The notes under the pieces were generated by a model. That model saw only the letters and a program-made list of their open reading frames with translations, was not told the origin of the DNA and did not search any database. Below, piece after piece: positions 11,855 to 24,500 of a stretch of DNA of 64,000 bases. Source of the DNA: Melampsora larici-populina 98AG31 (Eukaryota > Basidiomycota > Pucciniomycetes > Pucciniales > Melampsoraceae). Both the position numbers and the translations under genes were made by a program. Each line of letters starts with the position of its first letter. Positions within the stretch are counted from its first letter, which is position 1. The DNA lies in NCBI RefSeq assembly GCF_000204055.1, contig NW_006768766.1:652706-716705 (forward strand), given 5' to 3'.

Positions 11855-12702
11855 ATGGCTACTCCGGATCTTACCGCAACCATCAATGCCATACTCACAA
11901 CCACTAGCGATGTACTACTTCCCATTTTCTTCAATTGTTTACCTTTTGACACCTCTTTTTCCTAACGTTTCCCTTACTTCCTTCCTCAGACGACTTTATT
12001 GCGCGCCATCTTGGCCGATGGCGGCGTAGCTTGGCACAAGACCGACGCAGTGCTCATTTTGAACGGTGTCGGAGGGCAGCACGTAACCTGGCCACTCAAA
12101 GCTTTCGGTTACCTCATGGCCAATGACGTACTCACCTGGGATTGGACCTATAATATACATGGTGATTTTGGTCAAGATTCCGAAAGCGGCAATGCTTTTA
12201 TCAAGCACAGCAGCCTTACTCAAAGTTTGGTAGCAACTGTCGCTCCTCAACCTCAAGAACTCGCGGGCAAAGCGATGATCAGTGGAATAGGCAAGGTTGT
12301 TAAAGTTAACATTGACCTGACCAAAGAAGACGACGGAGTATGGCACCTTACCGTTCATGCTGAACATGAGGTGTTTGACCCGGAAGTGAGTGCACCCCTG
12401 CCTGAGGTGTATATTGAATGCCACGCTGATCTCATTCTTGACTCCGGCAAGAAAAAAGAAGCAATTCGAGATCATTTATCGCTTCGGAAATTTCTCTCCT
12501 GAGTTATCCGAAATGAAGGACATCCAATTGGATTCTCTGATGTATTTTCAAGGTACTGTCCATTCAAAAGATGAGGAGTCTAAACATATCATTGTCCAGG
12601 TGTGTACTCTCATTTATAGGATCTCTATATGATAGAGAATTGACTTACTTTTCATCCAAAAATGTCTATCAGGTATTACACCATACTGTCGTATTAGTAT
12701 AA
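11855..12702 (+). CDS. second accessory gene of the KDZ element, probable frameshift
   Basis: ATG at 11855 begins MATPDLTATINAILTTTSD. A 78-base intron (11912-11989) is followed by a long exon (11990-12599) and a short last exon (12673-12702, ending TAA). The long exon reads RAILADGGVAWHKTD, then LILNGVGGQHVTWPLKAFGY, up to LILDSGKK. There the coding signal moves to another frame at an A-rich run (about 12450-12460) and continues FEIIYRFGNFSPELSEMKD to the intron. One base seems missing or extra. Family not recognised. It sits between the other accessory ORFs and converges on the KDZ gene. Confidence 0.5.
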
Positions 12703-13029
12703 AAAGGAGCAGTGGCTTAAGGCAGTGATGATGAGATAACTTGTATCTACTTGCGTGAAACACCCATCACATTACATTCTTTTCAAGCGATGAAATGCAA
12801 TTGATACATTTTACATTTTCATAACTTCATTTTTACAGAAGCTGCTCAGCTCTAGTGAAAATGAAAGAAATGTTTATACTTTGAAACATGTCATCAACTT
12901 GTATTTTCGTGTTTTCGTTTTGCAAAAGCAACAAAAAGCAACAGAGAAATTACAGAGTAAACATAAAGATTGTTATGTCGTTAAGATGATCAAAATTGAT
13001 TCTCAGTTCAGTTCAGACAAACACTCCAT

Positions 13030-15297
13030 CTAAATATTACCAATTCCCAAAAACTCCATCCCCGGGCGTTTGCTCAATTTCTTTGTGAGCCACATGTTCC
13101 TCAAATAAACCATCTCTTCCAGAAAAAAATTATATCGAAGGGAGTGCATGTTACGGCACATTGACGCAAAACCTCCGTACCAAATGTTTGTAAGCTCGGC
13201 AGCAGAAGCGTTGAATATCCACTGTCCATTTTCTTGTATATCCGGGAAGAGTTTCGGGTCGGTGAAGAGCTTGCAGAATTGGTCACTTTCGGCGTGGGAA
13301 CGGTGGTGGAAAGGATCAACCGGTATGACAGTTCCTTGGAAGCGTTGTGTTTCCCCAGATCCGTGGTATATATGTTCGGTGAGTCGACAAGCGTTGTCGT
13401 AAAACACTACCTCCGGCATACCTTGAGGAAAGGTATCCTCCAGGAAATGCTGCATGAAGAATGAATGAAGATTCATTAGTCATTAGCAATGTCGAACCAA
13501 ACCAAGAAATAGCTCAAACCTCACCTTCACTGCACTTACAGACTCTGCGTGATAGAATGTTTTACGTGCTAAAATAATTCCGCAACACCCGACTACGAGT
13601 TGGTCGTTGTGTGTCCGACACCTTGAAGTTACCAATTTCTTTCCTTGGCCACCATCACGGGCGCCCTCATGGGCTCGATTCGACTCGTCAGCTTCGCGTA
13701 CTCCTTCCAAGTCAATGAACTCGCCAGTTTCGGCGTCCAGGTGGACTGTTGGATCAGAGGGCAAATTGGATCCAGGGCGATTCAGGATAGCGGAGAGTGA
13801 AAAGTTCGATTTAACTCGTTCGGTGAATTTGGCCCATGCTTCTATGTGGGATGCATCGCCGCAAGTTTTTGAGTCTGAAAGCGAATCACTCCGGCACGGC
13901 TGTACGTGGCAACGATTCCCCAGACTCTTTTTGTGATAGGCACAAAAACGATCGTTAATATTTTCTAGTCGATTGGTGCAAGGGCCTTCAGGTGGAGGAT
14001 TGCCAGAAGCGGTGACCAGCTCTGTGAGCTGTTCCGTGGAAGCGCTGCAGCGCCAGTGACCGATGGTCAATCCATTGGTAACCACGGCTCGGATTCCTGA
14101 ATCAAATCAAAGATTAATGATTTTGGATTTGGGTATCTATCCATGGAAATATGGTATGCACCAGTACGCCAGTACATACCTATCAAAAGTTCTTCCCCTG
14201 TCTCAGGATCGACACCACCGGATTTGACGCGTACACATGAGCTGCAGTAGTGATCTCGAAACCGTGTCCCTTCAACATCGAGTCTGTCCAGGTGAGAGTC
14301 AATCGCCTCTTCAAAACGCACATTGTCGGTGCCGCTTGCAGGAACTGAAAGTTGCATATGTCGCCGATCCTCGTGAGCTATCAATGCGCGCAGTTCGAGA
14401 CCGTCAAAGCACACAGCCTCCGACATGGCGGGTCCGAATCCCTGTTTTGGATCAAACACGGGAACAGACGAATCTTCCACATACATCTTGTTGTACCAAT
14501 TGGTCAAGTTGAAGTGACTAACACTGAAATGACAATCACTTCAGCTTGATGGTACGGGAAAGCAGACTGTCATTGATGAACTGACTGAGCGAGCATCTGA
14601 ATCACACGGAACAGGTGGGCTAAACGGTTTGTGATGTAATAGTGACAGTGAACATGGAGTATCTCCTTGTCACGTCCCATCTCCGGAGTGTAATAGTGTC
14701 GGATCTGACTGTGGGTGTAATAGCTCGGCCAATATGAGGCTCCACACCCTGTTGTATATACGATAGTCAGCTGCTGCGATTTTGTTAAATGGATTCATGG
14801 ATAAATAGAACGGATCCTTCACCTGGGCAATCCAAGATGATGGTCTGAACTGGATGCACACCATCCGTGTCATAAAGGTACCCGTTAAGCCGGCTATGAA
14901 CGTGTAAATTGTGGGTTTTCGGGCAAACAACACATTGTGAAACAGGAGCGCGTAAGAAAAGTTCAGGAAGTTTCGTTTTCAAGTTGGGATCGAGTCCCAA
15001 GGTCCTGATGGTGGCCACAGGGTCGAATCGTGTTGAGGGTAAGTACGGAAAGCATAAGGTCCATAGATCATTGATTAGGTGTTCGGGAAACTTGGGTGAG
15101 AGGGCAGTGGTGAAGAAAGATATTACTGTTGGTCGGTTGGGAGGTGGTGGCTTTGGAGTGAGACGCAAGGCGGCTCCAGCGCGATGTTGCACCTCGGAGG
15201 CTAGGGAGATAAACTGAATGAAATCGTCCAAGGTGAGTGTTGCGCTGAGATGTGGACTGGTGGCGGAGATGTTGGCTACAAAGTCGTGGAGTAGCAT
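13030..15297 (-). CDS. KDZ transposase-type protein with CxC5/CxC6-like clusters
   Basis: Five exons (14823-15297, 14586-14748, 14180-14523, 13525-14096, 13030-13449) join in frame to 657 residues from ATG 15297. The CxC5-like cluster begins at Cys122/Cys125, continues through the LHVHSRLNGYLYDTDGVHPV segment to CPGCGASYWPSYY (Cys157, Cys160) and HVHCHYYITNRLAHLF. The CxC6-like cluster follows (GHWRCSAS, GPCTNRL, RFCAYHKKSLGNRC, QPCRSDS). The C-terminal part has the KDZ landmarks FYDNACRLTEHI, FHHRSHAESDQFC, FNASAAELTNIWYGG and MHSLRYNFFLEEM. KDZ proteins are predicted DNA transposases with an RNase H-like core. No stop or frameshift was seen, so the source copy may be recently active. Confidence 0.88.
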
Positions 15298-15639
15298 TGC
15301 AGGATGATTTCAGAGTGAGTGTTGACATTAGGCATGCGATCGGCAGAAGGTAAGAGGTAAGGATATGGGGGAGATGGGTAGAGGGCGACGTGCTATCACA
15401 CGCCTGTCGAAGGGTGTGTTAGATGAAGGACAGGGGCGGTGACACACCAATCACGGACAACAGGGACGCTTACCCTATGTCGAAAACTTGTAAGTCATAA
15501 TTGATGTGGCCGGTTATGTGGTGAGTATTACGTACGCGCAAACCCATATACTCATGGGTTACGACCGGTTTTTCCCAGAGTCCCAGAGTCCCAGAGGAGT
15601 CTCAGGCTACCCCCAGATCCTCTAGGCTACCGCACACTC

Positions 15640-17836
15640 TGGGTCTTGAGAGTACATTGAAATTCATTCATGTATATCTCAGCCATGCACTGCTACATAC
15701 ACATCTATCCTTCTCCAGGTCTTCCGCACCTTGGAAGTTGGCGGCACCACAATCTGCGCTACACTTTAAACATTAATTACATAAGACACTCACATACACT
15801 GTGTGTCACCACTGGTGTTCCTCTTGAAGATAGGAATGTACTGTCCTTTTCAGCTACATCTTGAGACTTTTGATCTCAAGCCAAATCTGCCAGATAATTG
15901 AATTCCAATTGAAGTGTTCTACTAATAATATTCTGGTGAACAAAAAGAAGAATGTGAGTATCCATTTGCCATTTATTGAAGGGGCAGAAGTATCAATGAA
16001 CTCATGTGGAATATGAACCACTGAAACCATCATTATCTTGATCAGCTTTTGCTTTACCCAGTTTACGGTTGTTCACAAAACTAAGGGATTCAAGTAGGCT
16101 ATCTTCCAACCAATCTGGATGTTAATTCAATTCATCTAATCCCTTTTGCTCACCACCAACAAAGTTCCTTGGGGTGGAAAATCTGAGGTATCCTCAGATG
16201 GCAATAGCCTTGGGCACAGTGTCTGAGGAATTGATTCAAGGCAATCTTTGTGGGCAAAGAAACCCTTGCATTAATTCCATGGACCCACAGTCCAAAGCAA
16301 TCTATATCCAAGGATACCCTGGATTTTACAATCCAAGGTATTTTTACTGGCAGTGACTAATCATATCAAAACTTGCAATGATCAACTTACAGTATCAAAT
16401 AGTCAAGAGTCAAGTATCTATATCAATAGATTTATCAAGATTAAGTCAATTTCTATCAGTAAGATGATAGCCCAAAGAAAGTCCACCCAAGACCCTTATA
16501 TTGGTTTCAAAGACATTGAAATCCCCATCAGTATCAAATCTTATCCCATTCTTGATGTACTCTCTTGGTCAAGCATTTATTTTGCAAAATTTATTCTTCT
16601 GAAATCAGTCTCCCTATCATTTAATGAACTCATAATTACTTCCAAAACTTGTTTTTGTTGTTTTAAAATAATTGGATCTCTTGTTCAACAAAAATAGCTA
16701 GAATATATAAAACTTTCATAAAAACTTCAAAAGTCAAAGACTCAATTTGTACTGAAATATTCCTTGATCATTCAAATATCAATCAGTTGTTGAGGCAAAA
16801 GAAATAAAAGAGAGATGTATAAGTGTTTGGTTTTTTGAATATGAAAAATCTGATTCTGGAAGGTACATGATCTTGAGGTCACAAAGATGGGAAATATGTG
16901 AAAACCAATAGAAGATCACTGAAATTTTGTAAAGTAATTTGTTGCTCAGATTTCAAACTATCCCACCTCATCAAAGCTGATTGATTGGATTTTTCTGATT
17001 TGATCTTCATGTTATCCTCACATGTCTATCAATATAAGATCTCATTTCAAGAATAAGTTTTGTAACAAACAAATCACTTCATGTAAAACTGTATGAAGAA
17101 TTGTTTGCAAAGTAACAAAAAGATATATTGAAGTAAAAGAAGAGGGTTTGTTGTGTAAATGAAAAAAGGAAGAAGAAAAGGCAGAACTTACCCAGATGAT
17201 TCAGGTTGTTTGATAGTGCACTCATCTTTATTCTTTACTCAATGATGTTCATCTAATAATGACCTTAATTCAAATCCTTCTTGTTTTTCTTTGATCTAAA
17301 ATCATCGTCAGGGATTCGAAGAGACACAAAGATACTCAAAAAAAGAAAGAAAACCCTTGAACAGAATTACATTAAGATCAAGATCTTCAACATATTTTCA
17401 AAGTTTTTTAGACAAAATTGAATAAACCTACACCTTGAAATGAATCTACACAAATGAATCAGTTTCAATCGACTTTGTCAAAATAGGTAAAGCTTGAAAG
17501 GGTTATAACTGGGCCAAGTATTTTGAATGTGGTGAAGAAGAAGTGGAAGTAAGATTGGCAGTTTTATTGTCATTTTCATTCCCGAATTTGTTTCGTTCAA
17601 TGATCGAAAGTCGTGGTGAATATTTAAAATTTGAAGTCAAACGATAAGGTGAGAATAAAGTAGATTGTATTGGATGTCGATGATTTCGTGAAGAAGATGA
17701 GAAGAAAGGGATTGAATCGGATTCTGATGAGTATATGAAAAATTGGGTGTATCTTCATCCGAGCATCGTCAGAAGGAGTACAGTCATATTGTGTCAAGCA
17801 GTGTTTCAAATCCATTTGCCTCAAGAACTCAGGGCC
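15640..17836. other. intergenic DNA, no supported gene
   Basis: AT-rich, with no motif I can name. The part around 16050-16360 looks like worn transposon interior. Short frames elsewhere are uninformative. Confidence 0.5.
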
Positions 17837-18234
17837 TCATTTGATGCCGTGGCGTGTAAGCGTACCACGGAATTCGTTATTTCTGCAATCACTACATGAC
17901 TCCAAATGTTCTTTTGTGAACTCGGCATTGTGAAATCGACCTTCAAAGACTAACAGAGCTCGTCCTAGCTTCGCAAAGGGTTTGGGTGGTTTTGCGGATG
18001 ATTGCGGACAAAGTAGGAGTGACCTACGAATGGTTCTGGATCCTTTGAGCTGGCCAGTACAGCTCGCGAGGGACTCGTTAAGTTTGGGTCTGGGTGGTTC
18101 CACAGACAAAGCGAGGTTAACTGAGAGCCTTGCGGATCAACCCAGGATCCTTGGTTGGCTATTGAGTGCAGCATGGAATGAGGATGAGGTAATGGGGTTC
18201 GGCCATGGCATACGAAACACTGCTTGGTTGTCAA
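17837..18234. other. GC-richer island with overlapping short ORFs
   Basis: Open frames exist on both strands across about 400 bases. The minus frame ending at 17837 has a Cys pair (ESCSDCRNNEFRG) and could be a gene fragment or old transposon exon. It has no splice-linked neighbour I could find and no recognisable domain, so I do not call a gene. Confidence 0.25.
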
Positions 18235-19287
18235 GCCTCGTGCCTTTATATTATAGATTTAAGTTTTTTTTATAATTTGATCAATTGAAATAATCATAAC
18301 ACTATATTTGACAAAATTAGTGTTTTGTTTTTGTTTTTATGAGTTTTTATAGAATTGTGCATTCTATGAAAACCCCAAGGATCAGATGGGTTTTTTAGAT
18401 GGGTTGAAATTGGCTAGATCTAATCACGTGTTTGAAAAAAATTGTTGGGTTTGACATAGACTCAACTAACCCTTCCTCACCAACACAACACATCCAGTTG
18501 AACAAAACACTCCCATGATAATATGTGAGTGATATCCAATATTATTGTCTGATTTGTTGTTGTTGCCATTATCATTGTCTTCCTCATTGGAATCATGAAG
18601 GACACCATCATTAAGCATGCAATTAAATTTGGATGGAAAGTTGAGGTAGTGGGTGAAGTCATGGTTGAGTTAGATGCAAGAAGAGAGATGTGAAATAAAA
18701 TAAGGTATCAAGATATGGTATGAGCTTGCTGTGGGCTGAGAGTCTAGTCATACTTTAGGATGGGACAGGACACTCAAACCTTTCTAGGACAACAAAAAAA
18801 CTGCATATGTTCAAATTTTATACATACTACATAGTACAGTGGATCAAGCCAAGAATGTGTAAGAATATTTCCAAAGACCCAAATCCCACAATTGTGTCTT
18901 TGATTTGGAGTTAACAAGATCTAAGCTCCAAATGAAAGACTGGGTACACAGTCTTAGCTGTAGTGTGGAGCCAAGCTACATGTACCATGGGAGGGTTTTG
19001 TGCCCAAAAATGGCCAGACAGATCCCAGAAAAGTTGGGCTGTACATATTAGCCTGTTGATTGCCTGAAAGCAGTGCCTGACACTGCAGGGATGATGTATC
19101 TTTTCATGATGAAAAATGATTGACAAAAGATTGTTTCTGAAATTGAGAGTTCAGTTTTGGTCTAAACTTCAGAAAAAAAATCTAGGGAGACACACAATGC
19201 CCTTTGTCCTGCAGCATTTTTTTGCAATTACTTGAGGCATTTTACTCAGTATTAACTCCGTAAGAAATTTCTGATCTTTTTGATAAC
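18235..19287. other. AT-rich DNA, possibly 5' part of the copia remnant
   Basis: No supported gene. No 5' LTR matching the possible 3' LTR at 21011 was found here. Confidence 0.4.
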
Positions 19288-21010
19288 TTGCAGGAGCTCA
19301 AGTCACTTATTTTAATTCTCTGTCAAATTTGTCCTACCAGAATAAAGGTTGCTTTGAAAGATTTCTGGGCACATCAGACTAGCCTCAGGAATGTAAGCTT
19401 TGGATCTTTAGTTCTCCAAGATGTCCTCCACTTACCCAAATTGACTGGGAATCTGATTCCAATTTGCCAGATCTGTGATAATGGGTATTGTGTGTCATTC
19501 AACATAAATATTGGCACTATCACTGACTAATCAGGCATTGAAGTCTTACAACTGAGTTGAAGCTCAACAACCAATAGCCTCTGGCTGCCTGAATGTGCTA
19601 TCAATTATCCTTTGGTTTTGTTTTCATACACCAATCAATAAAAGCTTGCTATGACATGGCATCAGCATTTAGGACATTCACATCCTGAAGGTGTTATTCA
19701 GTTTCTTTGTTGACAAAAAATCCTTTTACTTTCTGAGCAACATTTTGTTGCTTGTGATTCCTGCTCAATGCAAAAGCTTACTCATTCTCCAGCCACATCT
19801 TCTTTCCACCAATCACCACAATCATTCAACCTTGTACATAGTGAACTTCTTGGTCTTATATCTCCTGTCTCCAAATCTGCAATGAAATATGGCCTTTTTT
19901 TTATTATCATTCCCGTTATACTAGTCTTTATCTTCTGAAATCAAAAGATCAAACATTTTCTGATTTCAAACAGTATCAATCATTGATGGAGAAGAAGTAT
20001 GGCAACAAGATCATGAGACTTAAATCTGATTGTGGAGGAGAGTATTTTTGAAAGAATTCAAGAATTTTCTTAAGGAGGAAGGGATTGAAGAAGTGAAAGG
20101 TCCAGCAAATATGGCCAATTCAGTTTTGGGACATTATTTTCAAACACCACTAGGAAAGACTTGTGCTCAACTTCTTGAGAGCGGTCTTCCTCTATCTCTT
20201 TGGGGGGATGAGTGACATATTGCTCAATTCAGATCAATTGCTCATCTTATGTGACCCTCCAAAAAAATCCCCAATTGAAAATTTGAGTCACTGCTTCCAA
20301 ATCCTGGTCACACTCATCTGTTTGATGTGGACATTCCAAAACCATTTGGATGCTTATGCTTTGCTATGGATTGTAAATGCACATCCAAAGTTTCTCCAGT
20401 AGCAAGACAGTTTGTTTGTGTTGATATTGAAGACAGTGCCTGTGCATCACAGTTTTGGGAAAAGCAAAGAAGTAGTATTTTCATTACTGGTGAGGTTGCT
20501 TATTGAGAGGATGTATTCACATATCATCATCCTACTCTATTTCCAGATGTGGTCCACGACTTAATCACCCCCAAATACACTGATCAACTTGTTGGAAGCA
20601 ATCCTCCCCCTTCAAATCCTGACAACATACCATTGAGCAAGTCTAATCAATGAGAACAAGCTCCTTTGCCAACAGCAGAGGTCATTGAGTCACAGCCTCA
20701 GTCTTTTCATCCCAAGGTCCTCATCCCACTTTCTGCATCCATACATTATCTGCAAAGGGACAATGGTACATTAAATGTTGATGGATCATTCCAGGTAAAG
20801 AATATGCTGATAGCAATGAAACTAATTAATTGAAGGCATTAACAAATTCTCCTGATCTTTTTATTTTCATCAGTCTGGGTGATTGATTGATGATCTAACT
20901 GCTTGGAATATGTAAAGGAACTTTCTGAAATTTTTGATGAAGGCTTATTGGGTCTTTTTCTACTCTATTTTTCTGTTTGATTTAGCAAAGTGAAGGGGAA
21001 GAGTGGAGGG
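19288..21010 (+). mobile_element. degenerate Ty1/copia retrotransposon (integrase region)
   Basis: Plus-strand frames broken by stops and shifts retain copia pol landmarks in the right order: a post-protease block near 19420-19480 (LQDVLHLPKLTGNLIPI), the GAG-pre-integrase motif near 19650-19700 (TWHQHLGHSHPEGVIQF), the integrase start near 19745-19880 (CDSCSMQKLTHSP, then LVHSELLGLISPVS), and a block near 20050-20215 (EFKNFLKEEGIEE, then LLESGLPLSLWGDE). The reverse transcriptase and RNase H are missing: only about 500 bases separate the end of integrase from a purine-rich tract (GAAGGGGAAGAGTGGAGGG) at 20992-21010. The copy is dead. Confidence 0.75.
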
Positions 21011-21500
21011 TGTGACATTACTGTATGATAGGTTTTTCCATTATTTTGTTTTTTATTGTATATTTGAATTAAACACAAACGTTAAAAAATGGACAAAACG
21101 TCCTGAAACTACTCCTTTTATGTATCATCAGAATCATTTTACTCTGATAAATTTGCCTAAATCAGCTTGCCAGTATCAAGGTACCCTATGCTTCCAAAGT
21201 GAAGTATTTGATCAAGTATACCCCGGGCAAATTTTCCGTTTCTAGAAATTTGGACAGTCAAAATTCACTCAATACACAAGGTTTCCGTTGGGAAGTTGCA
21301 CACAACATGACAGATAACATTTGCCTGTGTCCAAGTGGTGTGGTGTCAAAAGAACTATAGCTTCAATCAACCAAAAGTGCTCAAACCCACAAGAACTTCA
21401 ACAGCTTTTATTCCCAATACTTTGGCCCAAAGCCATCATCAGGTACATCCATCAAGGCACAACCTTTGTTGTCACATCCATTTTTATAAATTGTGTTCCC
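21011..21500 (+). mobile_element. possible 3' LTR of the copia remnant
   Basis: TGTGACATTACTG follows directly on the purine-rich tract, as expected for the start of a 3' LTR. No matching 5' LTR and no firm right end were found; the end coordinate is approximate. Confidence 0.35.
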
Positions 21501-21549
21501 GGCCTGTTGAAATCATGTGAGGGTTTGTTCTTCCTTAGTAATGGTATAT

Positions 21550-24500
21550 TCAAATAAGTAAGGTAAAACTGACCCAGTTATATTCCTGTCCATTCATCTT
21601 GAAAGCAAAAAAGTATACCAGTCCAAAAATTGCAATACCAGCGGGTATTGCAGATGCTAGCACTACGGCATATTTTGCTATCAATTTTGAATCAGAAATC
21701 TATCCCATCACTATATCTTTCCTTGTGTTTCAGGTATAAGACTTGTTGCGACTTACCATACCAAAGCATGTACCATCTCTTCAGGTACCCTTGGAAAAAC
21801 AAGGATAATATAAAAGTGGGGCTAAAATCAACACAAGGGTGAAATCAAAGATTAGTAATTAAAAATCACAATGCTTCCAAGTCTTTGCTTTTTCGAATTT
21901 ATCAAACTTACGTTATGTATGCAAGATTGAGAGCCGGAAAGTAAAAACACCCAGACAGGATCACAGGCTATCATGATATGTCATGTAAGGATACTGGCAA
22001 GCTATTGATACAAGATAATTATGGTCAGAAGACTCACTATTTGCACGTATCGCCAACTAGAGTGGGGCCATCTTTTGGCGGCGATCCAGGGTAGAAAAGG
22101 AAGGATGGCTCCAATCCTGGATAGATAGATTTACTTTCACTAAACTGAAACCCTTAAAACACGTCAAGTTCATCACTTACAAGAATCCGTAGAGACACCC
22201 TTTGTAAAGTGCTCCTGGCTGGCTGAACAATCGGGCTGGACCTACAGCACCATACATGATTGAAGAGCTAGCCCCCCCAAAAAACTAGGTATCAGATGAT
22301 GAGAGATAAGAGGTTCTGAAAGGTGTGTAGAGCGAATGGAATTGATACCTGAAAAACTGAGAATACGCTAAAATGCTCAAAGGTCAAGATCACAGTCAGT
22401 GTGTGTTCCAAACGTTAATCAGATGAGCTTACTTCGACAAATGAGATGTTGCGGCTGATTGCGTTCGCAAAGATCAGGGAATGTTGTGATTTGCCAGTCA
22501 AGGACTGAGTAATCCAAAGAAGTCAGAAACAAAATCAAACTTTTGAGGTATGATAGACGTGAGCTCAACAAACCACCAATGGAGATCAATGAGTGAAGGA
22601 CAGTTGCAATTATTTGACAAACAAAAACCGCTTGAGGAGGTATCTGAAAGTCGAAATCATTGGTAATTTGTTGAAAGCCAACCCGATAAACTAAATAATG
22701 CAGCTAACCTTCATATAATGAGCAAACTAAGAGAGTATAATCCATCAATTGATTGTAAGTTTCTAAAATCAGGAAGAACGCACCTACTTTCATATCTGCC
22801 GATATTATAAGAGCTTTTGTTACGGTAAAGTGACTGTACGTTTTGAAGAGCATATTGCAGAGGGGTCTATCTCAAGAACCCAATCATCAGCCAGAGAGAC
22901 TTTTTTGTCTACCTTGACGAATATACTCACCGACCAGCAAAAGCGTATCCACCCACCAGCTCACCCAGAACCTGAAACAAATCTAATCAGCAATCAAGCC
23001 TTATTTTCTAGTCATGTATAAGGTCTAACATTGAGGGGTACTTGAACATAGGCAACTGCTCGCACTGTGAAATGAGATACAAATTTACATGAGATTTGTG
23101 ATTGAATTCTCATGTTTTGAAAAAAAAATGACACACTTATCCCTGCAGGAATAATGAACAGAAGAGAGATAGTAAGGCAGACAAACTGTTAGCAGATACG
23201 TAGCATGGTTAGAAATCTGATCACAACATATTTTACTACTAGACAAGATACGGAACGTACGAGACCCCACATAGCCAACTGAGTCTGGCTTAAAAAAGAA
23301 GCAGACATTCTGTCAGAAGAGGCGATTCGATATATGGAGGAAAATTTTCAAGCTTACTAGATTTCATTCATGAAGATTGCAAGAATGATAGAAAAAATGC
23401 CAATGACGACGAACCAAGAATTAGGCACTAAAGTGATCACACAAACCACGTAAGCCTCAGTGTTCTAGAGCTGATATTCATACATGCACTTTGATACTTG
23501 CCTCCTGGATAAGCTGTCATGAGTCGGTAGTGAATATCTGTGGCATGGTAGAGCTCTCCTGAGTTACACTGCCTGTTGCTCTTGAAACTAGGTGTCCACG
23601 ATGCTATATAGTGAGAGATCCCTCCAACAAGATGTTTTCTGTAGTAAATCATAGAATATACAATTACGCTACTATAAAGGGCAAGGTTACAAGTGTAACT
23701 AGGTTTTCGATTCGGGTTTTGAGGTCTCCATGAGCTGATCGCCAAAAACGTGCAAGATTGATGTAGCAGGTCTTGCTTACAATACAATCAAAGCGGCCGA
23801 CATGAAAGGTAGGCTATATGATTTGTACTTGGTCTGAATGAGATGTGATCGAAGTCAGATATAAAGGACTAAGAGAAATTTTAGTCGCTTGAATAAACGT
23901 ACCTGATCAAATCTACCAAGTTGATCAAGGACTCTGCTTGCATTGTAATGATTTCTAGATAGGATGACATCACTTATCAGTTTGCACCTTCGTATCTGCA
24001 CTAAAAATTCCTCTGCTCACGTACCCATGTCTATCGTACAGACCTATAATGGTACAGGGAAGGAAGATGAGATATATATCAATATCGCCCTTTTGATGTG
24101 ATCACGAATAAAACAAATCCCACCGCCACTATTGATAGGTATATATGCTATAAAGAGGAAATTTTTGAAGTATATCACACAGATAGCCACCAGGGCGCCC
24201 AATGCACCTATATACTCATTGCTCTGATAAAACAAGATATCAGAATGCATCAAGAACAGATATGTACTGAAAAGAACGCACTATAGACCACAATGGAGTG
24301 AAAATAGGACCTTGCATCATAAAGTTCCAGTCTAAGGTAGGCATCGGATTGAGACCCAGGCCGGTTACTGTTCCAGTGATTAGGGCTAGCTTGACGTTAT
24401 TCGGGTCAATCCAGGTTGTCCAGCTGCGCGGCAGTTTTGTCAGTACGACTACTGACACTATCTCAGAATACGGAATGAAGGGTTTGCACCCACTTGAAAA

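Larger units (their letters stand above)
8583..15625. mobile_element. KDZ-family DNA transposon, ~7 kb
   Basis: The element is GC-richer than its surroundings and carries a CxC5/CxC6-KDZ type gene on the minus strand. Its ends form imperfect inverted repeats: the left end carries CCAGAGGATCCGGGG then TCTGGGACTGGGAAAA, and the right end, read in reverse, carries CTAGAGGATCTGGGG then repeats of CTCTGGGA and GGGAAAAACC. CACACTCTGGG lies just outside both ends in the same orientation (8572-8582 and near 15632). It could be a target duplication or an outer copy of the CTCTGGGA motif. Plus-strand companion genes occupy the left half. Confidence 0.75.

Noticed and set aside
13607..13936. plus-strand 109-residue ORF opposite the KDZ gene
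   Set aside because: Shadow frame of KDZ exon 4; no domain.
17965..18275. opposed ORFs as a gene pair
   Set aside because: Overlapping frames in a short GC-rich island with no domain or splice support.
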